Positions 8,695 through 17,125 of a stretch of DNA of 64,000 nucleotides are shown piece by piece. This DNA comes from Pseudomonas viridiflava. GTDB taxonomy: Bacteria; Pseudomonadota; Gammaproteobacteria; Pseudomonadales; Pseudomonadaceae. Where the stretch lies: NCBI RefSeq assembly GCF_900582195.1, contig NZ_UTHA01000294.1, positions 1 through 64,000 on the forward strand. The letters are read 5' to 3'. How positions within the stretch are numbered: the stretch's first letter is position 1; the number at the start of each line of letters is the position of its first letter. A program made the position numbers and the translations under genes. A model generated the notes under the pieces. The model had not been told where the DNA came from. It made no database searches and worked only from the letters and a program-made list of their open reading frames with translations.

Positions 8695-9261
8695 ATGTCC
8701 CTGACTCCTCAAGACGAACGACTCATCAAGGCGCTGGCCTTGGCCATCGTTGATCGCCCCCGGGCGACGCTCAAGGAACTGGCTGAAGCGGCTGGCGTCA
8801 GCAAGGCTACGCTACATCGCTTTTGCGGCACCCGTGACAACCTGGTGCAGATGATGGAAAGCCACGGTGAGACGGTGCTGAACCAGATCACCACCACCAC
8901 TGACCTGTTGCACGGCGAGCCGGTGCAGGCGTTGCGCAGTCTGATCAACGAGCATCTGGCGCATCGGGAGATGCTGGTTTTCCTGCTCTTTCAGTACCGC
9001 CCCGACACGTTTGCAGTCAATGGTGAAGGCGACCGCTGGCAGACGTATGCCGACGCCCTCGATGCCTTTTTCCTGCGCGGCCAGCAACTGGGTGCGTTCC
9101 GCATCGATGTCACCGCAGCGGTGTTCACCGAACTGTTCCTGACCATGATCTTCGGCATGGTCGATGCCGAGCGCCGTGGACGCGCGGCCAGTGCCAACTC
9201 GGCCAACGTGCTGGAACAGATGTTTCTGCACGGCGCAGCCACCGCCACGCCTGCCCCCTGA
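8695..9261 (+). CDS. TetR family transcriptional regulator A
   Basis: The product has 188 residues with an N-terminal helix-turn-helix (PRATLKELAEAAGVSKATLH) and a C-terminal region with FFLRGQQLGAFRID and VLEQMFLHGAA segments. It is about 60% identical by eye to the TetR at 15207-15803, with the same length and the same landmarks, so the two are duplicates that bracket the RND efflux operon. The gene diverges from the micro-ORF A operon. A GTCTCAGATGA sequence at 8594-8604 resembles GTCTCATATGA in the operator before the efflux genes, so cross-recognition is possible. Confidence 0.85.
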   Translation: MSLTPQDERLIKALALAIVDRPRATLKELAEAAGVSKATLHRFCGTRDNLVQMMESHGETVLNQITTTTDLLHGEPVQALRSLINEHLAHREMLVFLLFQYRPDTFAVNGEGDRWQTYADALDAFFLRGQQLGAFRIDVTAAVFTELFLTMIFGMVDAERRGRAASANSANVLEQMFLHGAATATPAP

Positions 9262-9285
9262 TCCTCATTTTTCCCGCAAAAAAAA

Positions 9286-9312
9286 GCCCCGTGACCTTTC
9301 GGTTCACGGGGC
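9286..9312 (-). terminator. Intrinsic terminator of the efflux operon
   Basis: GCCCCGTGA and TCACGGGGC form a stem with a short TTTC-type loop. Read on the minus strand, it is followed by a run of eight T. It lies between the convergent outer-membrane-factor and TetR genes, and the flanking A runs would also let it work in the other direction. Confidence 0.85.
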
Positions 9313-9357
9313 AAAAAAAGGTTGGATGCGCCAACCCAAAGGAGCTCCTGTCAGGCG

Positions 9358-10767
9358 TTATCTGACGGTTGTTGGCGTGGACCATCCTCCGCCCAGCGAA
9401 CGGAACAGATCGACCAGAGCGATCTGGCGCTGCGTACTGACCTCGATGAACGCTGTCTCGTTGACGAAGCTTGTGCGCTGGGCATCGAGATAACGCAGGT
9501 GGCTGTCGATACCGCCCTCATAGCGAGCCTTGGCCAGACTCAGGGTTTCAGTGCTGGTGTTGGCCAGTGCGCGGCGCGCGGCTTCCTCCCGGCGCAGGGT
9601 GTCGGTGGCGGCCAATGCATCGGCGACCTCGCGGAACGCCGTCTGAATCGTGCCTTCATAGGCTGCCACGGCTGAATCCTTGCGGGCTTCGGCCAGACTC
9701 AGCCCGGCACTGTTGCGACCGGCATCGAACAACGGCAGCGAAAGGTTCGGTACGAAACTCCAGGAGCGCGAGCCACCGTCGAACAGACCGGACATTTGCG
9801 CGCTGGAAGTACCAAAGCTGCCGGTCAGGCTGATACGCGGAAAGAACGCTGCCCGTGCCGCGCCGATATCGGCATTGCGCGCTTGCAGTCGATGCTCGGC
9901 CGCAAGAATGTCCGGCCGGCGCTCGATCAGCGTCGACGTGGTGTCCGGGGCGATGTCCTGAACCAGCATCGGCTGCGTCGTCAGCCGCTCGGGAATCACT
10001 TTTCCTGCGTCCTTTGTACCCAGCAGCAAAACCAGCGCGTTGAACGCCTGCTGCTTCTCGCGCAGATTGCGTTCCTGTTCGGCCCGCGCCTGCTCCACCA
10101 GCCCAAGCGCTTCTTGATAATCCAGCGCAGTCGCCGTACCGCTGGAGCGGCGCTGGCTGATCAGCGCGAACGAGTATTCGCGGCTGCTCAGGGTTTGTTG
10201 AGTCAAATCCAGACGACGCTGGGCGCCGTCATGAACCAGATAGGCCTGACTGACTTCGGCGATCAGCGCGATCTGCGCGGCGCGGGCGGCTTCTTCGGTG
10301 GCCAGATATTCCTGCAGCGCAGAGTCGCTGAGGCTTTTTACCCGGCCAAACAGATCCAGCTCGTATTCGGGCAGCGACAGGCCGACCTGATACTGGCTGG
10401 CCACCCCTGCCCGGCCGTCGCTGGCCAGGTCCGAGGGCAAGCGCTGGCGATTGCCGGACGCGCTTGCATTCAGCCCGGGAACCCGATCGGCCCGCTGAAT
10501 GCGGTACTGCGCCCGAGCCTGCTCGATGTCCAGAAGGGTCTGGCGCAATGAGCGATTGTTATCCAGCGCAACCTCCACCAGACGGCGCAGGTCGGGATCG
10601 ACGATGAACGCCTGCCACGCTAATTGGTTGATCGGAACGCCTTGTTTCAGCGACTCGCCCGCCCAGTTGTCCGCGACCGGTGCAACGGGCCGATCATAGG
10701 TCGGCGCCAACGAGCAACCGGCCAGCAGCATGGCGATCACCAGCGCAGAAAATCCTGAAATACGCAT
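9358..10767 (-). CDS. Outer-membrane efflux channel, OprM/NodT family lipoprotein
   Basis: The product has 469 residues with a lipoprotein signal peptide (LAGC lipobox at about residues 15-18) followed by SLAPTYDRP, the standard start of OprM-like factors. Two TolC-type repeats with long helices follow (for example LVEVALDNNRSLRQTLLDIEQ and RRPDILAAEHRLQARNADIG). It forms the trimeric channel that carries substrates across the outer membrane for the RND pump. The start codon is 3 bp from the RND stop, and its ribosome site (AGGAG) overlaps that stop. Length and motifs are normal. Confidence 0.92.
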   Translation of the reverse strand: MRISGFSALVIAMLLAGCSLAPTYDRPVAPVADNWAGESLKQGVPINQLAWQAFIVDPDLRRLVEVALDNNRSLRQTLLDIEQARAQYRIQRADRVPGLNASASGNRQRLPSDLASDGRAGVASQYQVGLSLPEYELDLFGRVKSLSDSALQEYLATEEAARAAQIALIAEVSQAYLVHDGAQRRLDLTQQTLSSREYSFALISQRRSSGTATALDYQEALGLVEQARAEQERNLREKQQAFNALVLLLGTKDAGKVIPERLTTQPMLVQDIAPDTTSTLIERRPDILAAEHRLQARNADIGAARAAFFPRISLTGSFGTSSAQMSGLFDGGSRSWSFVPNLSLPLFDAGRNSAGLSLAEARKDSAVAAYEGTIQTAFREVADALAATDTLRREEAARRALANTSTETLSLAKARYEGGIDSHLRYLDAQRTSFVNETAFIEVSTQRQIALVDLFRSLGGGWSTPTTVR

Positions 10768-10770
10768 GTG

Positions 10771-13700
10771 TCACTCCTGAGTCAAAGCGGGTTGTTCAAT
10801 GGGCGCTGGTTTACTGCGCAACATCGACAGCACCCAGACAAAACAGATCGGTACAAACAACACCCCCAGCAGCGTCGCGCTGAGCATGCCGCCGATCACC
10901 CCGGTACCGATCGCCCGCTGACTCGCGGCCCCTGCCCCGGTCGCCAGTGCCAGTGGCACCACGCCGAGAATGAACGCCATGGACGTCATCACGATTGGTC
11001 GAAAGCGCAGCCGTGCGGCCTCGATCGCGGCGTCGCGCAGGCTGTAACCTTTCTCCCAAAGCTCCTTGGCGAACTCGACGATCAGAATCGCGTTTTTCGC
11101 TGCCAGACCGATGATGGTGATCAAGCCAACCTTGAAGTACACATCGTTGGGCATGCCGGCGACCATCACCGCAAGTACCGCACCGATGGCGCCGATCGGC
11201 ACAATCAGCATCACGGTCAGCGGAATCGCCCAGCTCTCGTACAGCGCCACTAACAGCAGAAACACTACCAGAATGGCCAGCGCGAAGAGTTGCGTGGCCT
11301 GACCGCTGGAGACCTTCTCCTGATAGGACAGACCGGTCCACTCGTAGCTGAAGCCGGCCGGCAATTGCGCGGCGATACGCTCCATTTCCGCCATGGCTTC
11401 ACCGGTGCTATAGCCCGGCCCCGCATCACCGACGATGCGCACCGACGGATAACCGTTGTAGCGCACTACCTGCACCGGACCTTCCTCCCAATGCGTGGTG
11501 ACGAAGGCACTGAACGGCACCAGATCGCCCGCGGTGTTGTGTACATACAGCTTGAGCACGCTTTCCGGAGTCATCCGGTCGCCCTGCTCGGCCTGCACCA
11601 CCACGCGCTGCTGGCGGCCAGCGTTGGTGAAGTCGTTGATCACCTCCGAACCGAACGCGGCAGACAACGCACTGCTGATCGATTCAAAACTCACCCCCAG
11701 GGTGCGCGCCTTGTCACGGTCGATCACCACGCGCAATTGCGGCGACTCGGCCAGCCCTTCCATCATCGCGTAGAGAATTTTCGGGTTGCCGTTGGCCTGG
11801 CCAAGCACCTGATCACGGGCAGCGAGCAATGCTTCACGGCCCAGACCGGCACGATCCTGCAGGCGCAAGGCGAAACCACCGGAGTTGCCCAGCCCGTCAA
11901 TCGGCGGCGGTGGCACGGCCATCACCGCACCGTCGTTGGCCACGGCAAATTGCTCGTTCAGCGCATTGACTTCTGCCATGGCCGATTGATCTTCGCCACG
12001 CTCCGACCAGTCCTTGAACACCGGGAACGCCAGCGCTGCGTTATCGCCCATCCCGGAGAAGCTGAAGCCGGACACCAGAAACGTCGACTGAACCCCGTCG
12101 CGGGTAGCCAAGTAGCGCTCCAGTTGTTCGCCGGTCGCTTCGGTACGGGTGCGGGTCGCACCCGGCGGCAGCTGGACGTCGACGATCATGTAGCCCTGAT
12201 CCTCCACCGGCACGAACGATTCCGGCAGGCGCAGGTAGAAGAAACCGAGCATTGCGATAATGCCCAGGTACACCAACATCATCCGGCCGGCACGCGCCAC
12301 CAGTCCGTTGTTCAGCACCGAGTAACGTTCGGTGAGATTGGCAAAACCACGGTTGAAGGCGCCGAAGAAGCCGCGCTTTTCATGGTGCCCTTGTGGAATC
12401 GGCTTGAGCAGCGTGGCGCATAGCGCCGGGGTGAAAGTCAGTGCGAGGAAACCGGAGAACAGAATCGACACCGCCAGTGATACCGAGAACTGCTGGTAGA
12501 TCACACCGACCGAGCCGGACATGAATGCCAGCGGCATGAACACCGCCGACAGCACCAGGGTGATACCGATGATCGCGCCCGATACCTGCCCCATGGCTTT
12601 CACCGTGGCGTCGACCGGCGACAAGCCCTCTTCGGCCATGATCCGCTCGACGTTCTCCACCACGACGATTGCATCGTCCACCAGAATGCCGATGGCGAGC
12701 ACCATGCCGAACATGGTCATCATGTTCACCGAGAAGCCCAGCACGTACATCATCAGCAGCGTGCCGAGCAGACACACCGGCACCACAATCGACGGAATCA
12801 GGGTGTAGCGGATGTTCTGCAGGAACAGGAACATCACCAGAAATACCAGAACCATCGCTTCGATCAGGGTATGAATCACCTTCTCGATCGCGACATCGAC
12901 GAAACGCGAGGTATCGTAAGGAACGGAATATTCCACGTCATCCGGGAAGTAGGCCGACAGTTCGGCCAGGCGCTGCTTGACCGCGGTTGCGGTCTGGATC
13001 GCGTTGGCGCCGGGCGATAACTGGATCGCCGCTGCCACGGCGGGTCTGCCATTCAGACGCGAGTTGAAGTTGTAACTTTCCTGACCGATTTCCACGCGGG
13101 CGACGTCGCCCAGTTTGACTGTGGAACCGTCCTCGTTGGCACGCAGAACAATACGTGAGAATTCTTCCGGGTTATCCAGCGTCCCCTTCACCGCCAGGGT
13201 GGCGGTCAGTTCTTGCTGGCTGCTGGTCGGCGTACTGCCGAAGCTGCCGGCCGGCACTTGCACGTTCTGGCCACGGATGGCCGCGCTGACGTCGTCGATC
13301 GACAGCCCGTAGCCCACCAGTTTCTGCGGGTCAAGCCAGACTCGCATCGCTGCTTCAGAGGAGAAGAACTGCAGCTTGCCGACGCCCGGGACCCGGCGCA
13401 GCTCGTTGTTGATATTGCGCGCGGCGTAGTCGCCCAGAGCGGTGGTGTCGCTGTGCTGGGTGCCTTCCTTATAGTTCAGCGCATAGATCAGCAGGAAACC
13501 GGCACTGGTCTGCTCCACCTCCAGACCTTGGGTGAGCACGGCTTGCGGCATCCGCGCTTCGGCTTTTTTCAGACGGTTTTGCACGTCAACCTGGGCGAGC
13601 TGCGGGTCGGTGCCCGGCTGGAACGTCACTGCGATCTCGGCAATACCGTTGGAGTTGTTGGTCGACTCGAAATACAGCAGATTCTTCGCACCGTTGAGCG

Positions 13701-13902
13701 ACTCTTCGATCACGCTGGTGACCGAGTCCACCAGCACTTTCGCGGAGGCGCCGGGATAGGTCGCCGTCACCTTGATCTGCGGCGGCGCGACGTTGGGGTA
13801 TTGCGCCACCGGCAGCATCGGAATGACCAGCAGACCGGCCAGAGAGATGAACAACGCCACCACCCAGGCGAAGTTCGGGCGTTTGATGAAAAACTGAGAC
13901 AT
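10771..13902 (-). CDS. RND efflux inner-membrane transporter (HAE1, AcrB/MexB type)
   Basis: This 1043-residue protein starts MSQFFIKRPNFAWVVAL, with the usual cytoplasmic helix, two large periplasmic loops and twelve predicted membrane helices. The proton-relay segment GILVDDAIVVVENVERIM carries the adjacent acidic pair, and the ATYPGASAKVLVDSVT porter loop is present. It exchanges protons for drugs, solvents or other amphiphiles together with the adaptor upstream and the channel downstream. Spacing is 27 bp and 3 bp respectively. The family is multidrug; the actual substrates cannot be read from sequence. It resembles MexB/TtgB-type pumps but I do not assign a specific symbol. Confidence 0.92.
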   Translation of the reverse strand: MSQFFIKRPNFAWVVALFISLAGLLVIPMLPVAQYPNVAPPQIKVTATYPGASAKVLVDSVTSVIEESLNGAKNLLYFESTNNSNGIAEIAVTFQPGTDPQLAQVDVQNRLKKAEARMPQAVLTQGLEVEQTSAGFLLIYALNYKEGTQHSDTTALGDYAARNINNELRRVPGVGKLQFFSSEAAMRVWLDPQKLVGYGLSIDDVSAAIRGQNVQVPAGSFGSTPTSSQQELTATLAVKGTLDNPEEFSRIVLRANEDGSTVKLGDVARVEIGQESYNFNSRLNGRPAVAAAIQLSPGANAIQTATAVKQRLAELSAYFPDDVEYSVPYDTSRFVDVAIEKVIHTLIEAMVLVFLVMFLFLQNIRYTLIPSIVVPVCLLGTLLMMYVLGFSVNMMTMFGMVLAIGILVDDAIVVVENVERIMAEEGLSPVDATVKAMGQVSGAIIGITLVLSAVFMPLAFMSGSVGVIYQQFSVSLAVSILFSGFLALTFTPALCATLLKPIPQGHHEKRGFFGAFNRGFANLTERYSVLNNGLVARAGRMMLVYLGIIAMLGFFYLRLPESFVPVEDQGYMIVDVQLPPGATRTRTEATGEQLERYLATRDGVQSTFLVSGFSFSGMGDNAALAFPVFKDWSERGEDQSAMAEVNALNEQFAVANDGAVMAVPPPPIDGLGNSGGFALRLQDRAGLGREALLAARDQVLGQANGNPKILYAMMEGLAESPQLRVVIDRDKARTLGVSFESISSALSAAFGSEVINDFTNAGRQQRVVVQAEQGDRMTPESVLKLYVHNTAGDLVPFSAFVTTHWEEGPVQVVRYNGYPSVRIVGDAGPGYSTGEAMAEMERIAAQLPAGFSYEWTGLSYQEKVSSGQATQLFALAILVVFLLLVALYESWAIPLTVMLIVPIGAIGAVLAVMVAGMPNDVYFKVGLITIIGLAAKNAILIVEFAKELWEKGYSLRDAAIEAARLRFRPIVMTSMAFILGVVPLALATGAGAASQRAIGTGVIGGMLSATLLGVLFVPICFVWVLSMLRSKPAPIEQPALTQE

Positions 13903-13929
13903 CGGAAAATCCTCGCGGCGACGGCGCCC

Positions 13930-15087
13930 TTACTGTTTCGACTCAGGCGCCTGCGCCTGGGCTTGAGGCTGAGCAGGCGCGACCTTGGCGCCTGCCTGCA
14001 GGCCACTCAGGCCGCTGACAATCACCTGATCGCCAGCCTTCAGGCCTTCACTGATCTGCCAGCGCGAATCCTGCATGGAGCCGGTCACCACATTGCGCAC
14101 TTCGGCGCGGCCGTCAGTGCCGACCACCATGACCTGCGCGCCGCCATCGCTGCCGCGCTGCACCGAGCGCTGCGGCACGAGAATGGCCTGGTTATCGGTG
14201 CCTTGTGGTGTGCGCACGCGCACGAACATGCCCGGCAGCAACACGCCGTCGCTGTTCGCGAACTTGCCGCGCAGCGACACCTGGCCGGTGCCGCGGTCAA
14301 CGGCTACATCGGTAAACATCAATGCGCCCTGACGCTCGTAAGCGGTACCGTCGACACGAATCGACAACGCCTTGTTGTCGTCGGCGGAGAGTTTTCCACC
14401 CTTGAGCGATTCGCGCAGACGCAACGCGTCAGCGGCCGATTGGGTGAAGTCGACATACACCGGATCCAGCTGCTGAATCCGCGCCATCAACGTTGCGTCA
14501 CCCTGACCGACCAAGGCACCCTCGGTGACCAGGGCGCGGCCGACACGCCCGGAAATCGGCGCGGTTACCGAGGCATAACCCAGGTTCAAGCGGGCGCTTT
14601 GCAGATCGGCCTGGGCCGAACGTGTGGCCGCCTGTGCACTGCGCAAATCAGCCATGGCGCTGTCGTAGTCCTGCTGACTGACCGCCTCGATCTTCACCAG
14701 CGGTTCATAACGCTTGACCCGTGCCTGAGCCTCGAGTGCAACGGATTGCGCACGGGCCAGTTCACCCTCGGCGCGAGCCAGGGCTGCTTTCAGCGGTGCC
14801 GGGTCGATCTGGAACAGCAGGTCGCCGGCTTTGACATCAGCGCCCTCTTCAAAACGCTTCTGCATCACGATACCCGGCACCCGAGCACGCACTTCCGCAA
14901 CGCGCATCGGTTCCACCCGGCCCGGCAGCTCTGACGTCAGTGCCAGAGGTTCGGTCTTCACTGCCAACACCTCTACCGAACGCGCCACTTCTGCCACATC
15001 CGCCTGTTCATTCGCCGGCCCACATCCGGCCAGCGTGATGGCGATTGCCAACGACCCCGCCATTCCTACCGCACGCAAATTGCCCAT
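13930..15087 (-). CDS. RND efflux periplasmic adaptor (membrane fusion protein)
   Basis: The product has 385 residues with a lipoprotein signal (LAGCGP) and the barrel-sandwich/lipoyl segment ELPGRVEPMRVAEVRARVPG. A coiled hairpin rich in Ala/Gln/Arg follows at about residues 100-165, then the TAPISGRVGRALVTEGALVG half-motif. The tail is low-complexity, Gln/Pro/Ala-rich. It bridges the RND pump and the outer-membrane channel. It is the first gene of the efflux operon and diverges from TetR B across 119 bp that contain a clear operator. Confidence 0.92.
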   Translation of the reverse strand: MGNLRAVGMAGSLAIAITLAGCGPANEQADVAEVARSVEVLAVKTEPLALTSELPGRVEPMRVAEVRARVPGIVMQKRFEEGADVKAGDLLFQIDPAPLKAALARAEGELARAQSVALEAQARVKRYEPLVKIEAVSQQDYDSAMADLRSAQAATRSAQADLQSARLNLGYASVTAPISGRVGRALVTEGALVGQGDATLMARIQQLDPVYVDFTQSAADALRLRESLKGGKLSADDNKALSIRVDGTAYERQGALMFTDVAVDRGTGQVSLRGKFANSDGVLLPGMFVRVRTPQGTDNQAILVPQRSVQRGSDGGAQVMVVGTDGRAEVRNVVTGSMQDSRWQISEGLKAGDQVIVSGLSGLQAGAKVAPAQPQAQAQAPESKQ

Positions 15088-15140
15088 AAGTCACCCGAGG
15101 CTTGATTGAATTTGGTGCGGATGCTACTTTCAAAACCCTA

Positions 15141-15166
15141 ATGAGTCAATTATGTCTCATATGAGA
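15141..15166. promoter_or_regulatory. TetR operator between the efflux operon and TetR B
   Basis: An imperfect palindrome with ATGAG and CTCAT ends spans 15141-15160 and is followed by the perfect 12-bp palindrome TCTCATATGAGA (15155-15166). It sits in the short divergent promoter region, where a TetR repressor would block both directions. A GTCTCAKATGA half-site is shared with the region upstream of TetR A. Confidence 0.65.
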
Positions 15167-15206
15167 AATATGTGAATCTTACGCGACAATCGCTTGAGGC
15201 TTGGTG

Positions 15207-15803
15207 ATGAACCTGATTTCCCATGAAGAACACCTGCTCAAATCGTTGACCGTGGCGGTCGTCAACCGGCCGCGGGCAACCATGAAGGAGCTGGCGCAAC
15301 TGGCAGGCGTGAGCAAGGCCACCCTGCACCGCTATTGCGGAACACGGGAAAACCTGGTGCAAAGACTGGAAGAACACGCCGAAGCAACGCTCAATCTGAT
15401 TATCCGCCGCGCCGGTTTGCAGCACTTGCAGCTGCTGGACGCGTTACGTCGATTGATCCGCGAGCACCTCGCCCACCGCGAGCTGCTGGCCTTTCTGATG
15501 GCGCATTACCGCCCTGACTTTCTCGATTTCGAACGGGGCGACACACGCTGGCAGTTTTACCTAGAGGCGCTGGACGGTTTTTTCCTGAGGGGGCAGCAAC
15601 AAGGGTTGTTTCGCATCAACATCACCGCCGCGATTTTCACCGAGCTGTTCATCACGCTGGTGTATGGCTTGGTGGATGCCGAACAGCGCGGGCGTGCCGC
15701 CAACGCCGATTCGGCACGGACCCTTGAGCAAATGTTCCTGCATGGCGCGCTGGCCGGTGGTGAATTGCGCGAGCACGCCTGCGTTCCGGAAAAAATGCTC
15801 TAA
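15207..15803 (+). CDS. TetR family regulator B, probable local repressor of the efflux operon
   Basis: I place the start at the ATG at 15207 (MNLISHEEH), with GAGG 9 bp upstream; TTG at 15201 and GTG at 15204 are in frame but less likely. The product has 198 residues, with the helix-turn-helix in PRATMKELAQLAGVSKATLH and the C-terminal core FFLRGQQQGLFRINITAA. It is a close paralogue of TetR A. Divergent placement from the adaptor gene, with a palindrome between, is the standard arrangement for repressors of RND pumps. It ends 3 bp from the stop codon of micro-ORF B, which runs convergently. Confidence 0.88.
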   Translation: MNLISHEEHLLKSLTVAVVNRPRATMKELAQLAGVSKATLHRYCGTRENLVQRLEEHAEATLNLIIRRAGLQHLQLLDALRRLIREHLAHRELLAFLMAHYRPDFLDFERGDTRWQFYLEALDGFFLRGQQQGLFRINITAAIFTELFITLVYGLVDAEQRGRAANADSARTLEQMFLHGALAGGELREHACVPEKML

Positions 15804-15806
15804 CGC

Positions 15807-15953
15807 TCAAAAATGGGTGAAGGCATCGCTGATGCTGGCGACCGGAGGGTGACTGGAATGATGGACAACTGTGTGGCCTGCGGGCCGGGACTGAAAATAC
15901 AGTGCACCCGAAACCAGTGCACCCGCGAGCAAAGCAAACAGGAACCGACGCAT
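15807..15953 (-). CDS. Small single-helix membrane protein (micro-ORF B), paralogue of micro-ORF A
   Basis: This 48-residue ORF has a hydrophobic N-terminal helix (about residues 4-19) and ends PVASISDAFTHF, matching the tail of micro-ORF A. It is convergent with TetR B and divergent from the two AraC genes, with no other gene downstream on its strand before TetR B. Its promoter has the same ATAACAA and tandem AraC-type boxes at the same offsets (43 and 91 bp) as micro-ORF A. Function unknown. Confidence 0.65.
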   Translation of the reverse strand: MRRFLFALLAGALVSGALYFQSRPAGHTVVHHSSHPPVASISDAFTHF

Positions 15954-15995
15954 CGAACACCTCCAACGTCCAGCCGCGGGCCGAACGCAGTTTTA

Positions 15996-16078
15996 TTGTT
16001 ATGGATGCTTCGAGTCTGGTCCTCGGAGCGAGGTAAAAGCTTTGCAGATCGCGCCAGCGATTTTGCAAATCGTGCCAG
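15996..16078 (-). promoter_or_regulatory. AraC-type tandem boxes and -10 element of micro-ORF B promoter
   Basis: Direct repeats GCAGATCGCGCCAG (16044-16057) and GCAAATCGTGCCAG (16065-16078) are spaced by 21 bp. ATAACAA on the minus strand lies at 15996-16002. The region also serves the divergent AraC gene at 16121, whose start is 43 bp from the outer box, so autoregulation is likely. Confidence 0.7.
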
Positions 16079-16120
16079 TACTTTTCCGGCCAGCGGTCGG
16101 TCATTCTGAGGGTTGAGCTG

Positions 16121-17119
16121 ATGTCCACGGTTCGAGGTGCTGCGCTGCTGGGGTTCAATGCATTTTGTCTCAGTCAAGGCATCGACCCGACTTCGGCGCT
16201 GGCCGCGGTGGAGCTGCCTGAAGACCTTCTGGATGCTCGACTCTCCGGCGCGCAGTTCAATGCCTTGATCGAGTTGTGCGCACAGCGCTCGAACAATCCG
16301 CTATTCGGCGTGCAGTTCGGCCTGCGCCAGGGTACGCAGAGTCTCGGCACCCTGCTCTTCGCCATGCGCAGTTCAGCCACTGTCGGCGAGGCGCTGAACT
16401 TGCTGACACGTTATTTTCATATCCATAGCGACGGCGCGCTCGTGCAGCTTGAGCGGCAGGCCGGCAGCGCCCTGCTGCTTTACGACGTGACGGATGGCAC
16501 CTTGATCTCGGTACGTCAGACCGTGGAACTGGCGATGAGCATTGCCAGTTGCCTGCTGCGCGAACTGCTCGGACACGTCTGGCAACCGAACGCACTGCTG
16601 TTGCGCCACAGTGCTCCGACCAACCGCCAGGCCTATCGCGCCTTGCTCGGGGTGGCGCCGCGTTTCGACAGCCCGGTCAATGCCTGGGTATTTGATGAGT
16701 CATTACTGACGACACCGCTGGGCACGACAGACGTCAGATACCGACAATTGGCCCGGCAACATATCGACGAACTGGCCCGCGTGACGCTGGAGGAGTTGCC
16801 GTCTTACCTGCAAAAAAGGTTGCGTAATGAACTGGCCCACGGCCCGGTCACGCTGCGTGACATGGCCGAGTACATGATGATCAGTCCACGCACCTTGCAG
16901 CGCTATCTTCAAGCGCAGGGCTCGGGATTTCAGGAGTTGCTGGACCAGACGCGCCGAGCGATGGCCGCGCGCTACCTGTGCGATTCGTCGCTCAGCCTGA
17001 CGCAAGTAGCGGGTCTGTTGGGTTACGCCGACCTGAGCGCATTTTCCCGGGCATTCACCCGCTGGAACGGGGTCAGCCCGCAGCAGTGGAAACAACGCAC
17101 ACAACACTTACCTCGGTAA
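16121..17119 (+). CDS. AraC family transcriptional regulator 1 (Arabinose_bd-type N-terminus)
   Basis: The product has 332 residues. The first 200 residues match the PF12625-type ligand-binding domain, with the LFGVQFGLRQGTQSLGTLL segment. The C-terminal double helix-turn-helix runs from about 235 to 325 (MISPRTLQRYLQAQGSGFQ and LSLTQVAGLLGYADLSAFSR, ending in the FxRAFxRW signature). Length is normal. It is in tandem with a paralogue 6 bp downstream. The two 21-bp-spaced boxes in front of it make it the best candidate to bind both micro-ORF promoters. The inducer is unknown; regulators of this class often sense small organic acids or lipids. Confidence 0.85.
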   Translation: MSTVRGAALLGFNAFCLSQGIDPTSALAAVELPEDLLDARLSGAQFNALIELCAQRSNNPLFGVQFGLRQGTQSLGTLLFAMRSSATVGEALNLLTRYFHIHSDGALVQLERQAGSALLLYDVTDGTLISVRQTVELAMSIASCLLRELLGHVWQPNALLLRHSAPTNRQAYRALLGVAPRFDSPVNAWVFDESLLTTPLGTTDVRYRQLARQHIDELARVTLEELPSYLQKRLRNELAHGPVTLRDMAEYMMISPRTLQRYLQAQGSGFQELLDQTRRAMAARYLCDSSLSLTQVAGLLGYADLSAFSRAFTRWNGVSPQQWKQRTQHLPR

Positions 17120-17125
17120 ATCGAC

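Noticed and set aside
13213..14934. 573-codon open frame on the plus strand opposite the RND pump and adaptor genes
   Set aside because: It is antisense to two well-supported genes, has no domain, and its composition (His/Arg/Gln-rich) is that of a GC-skewed mirror frame.
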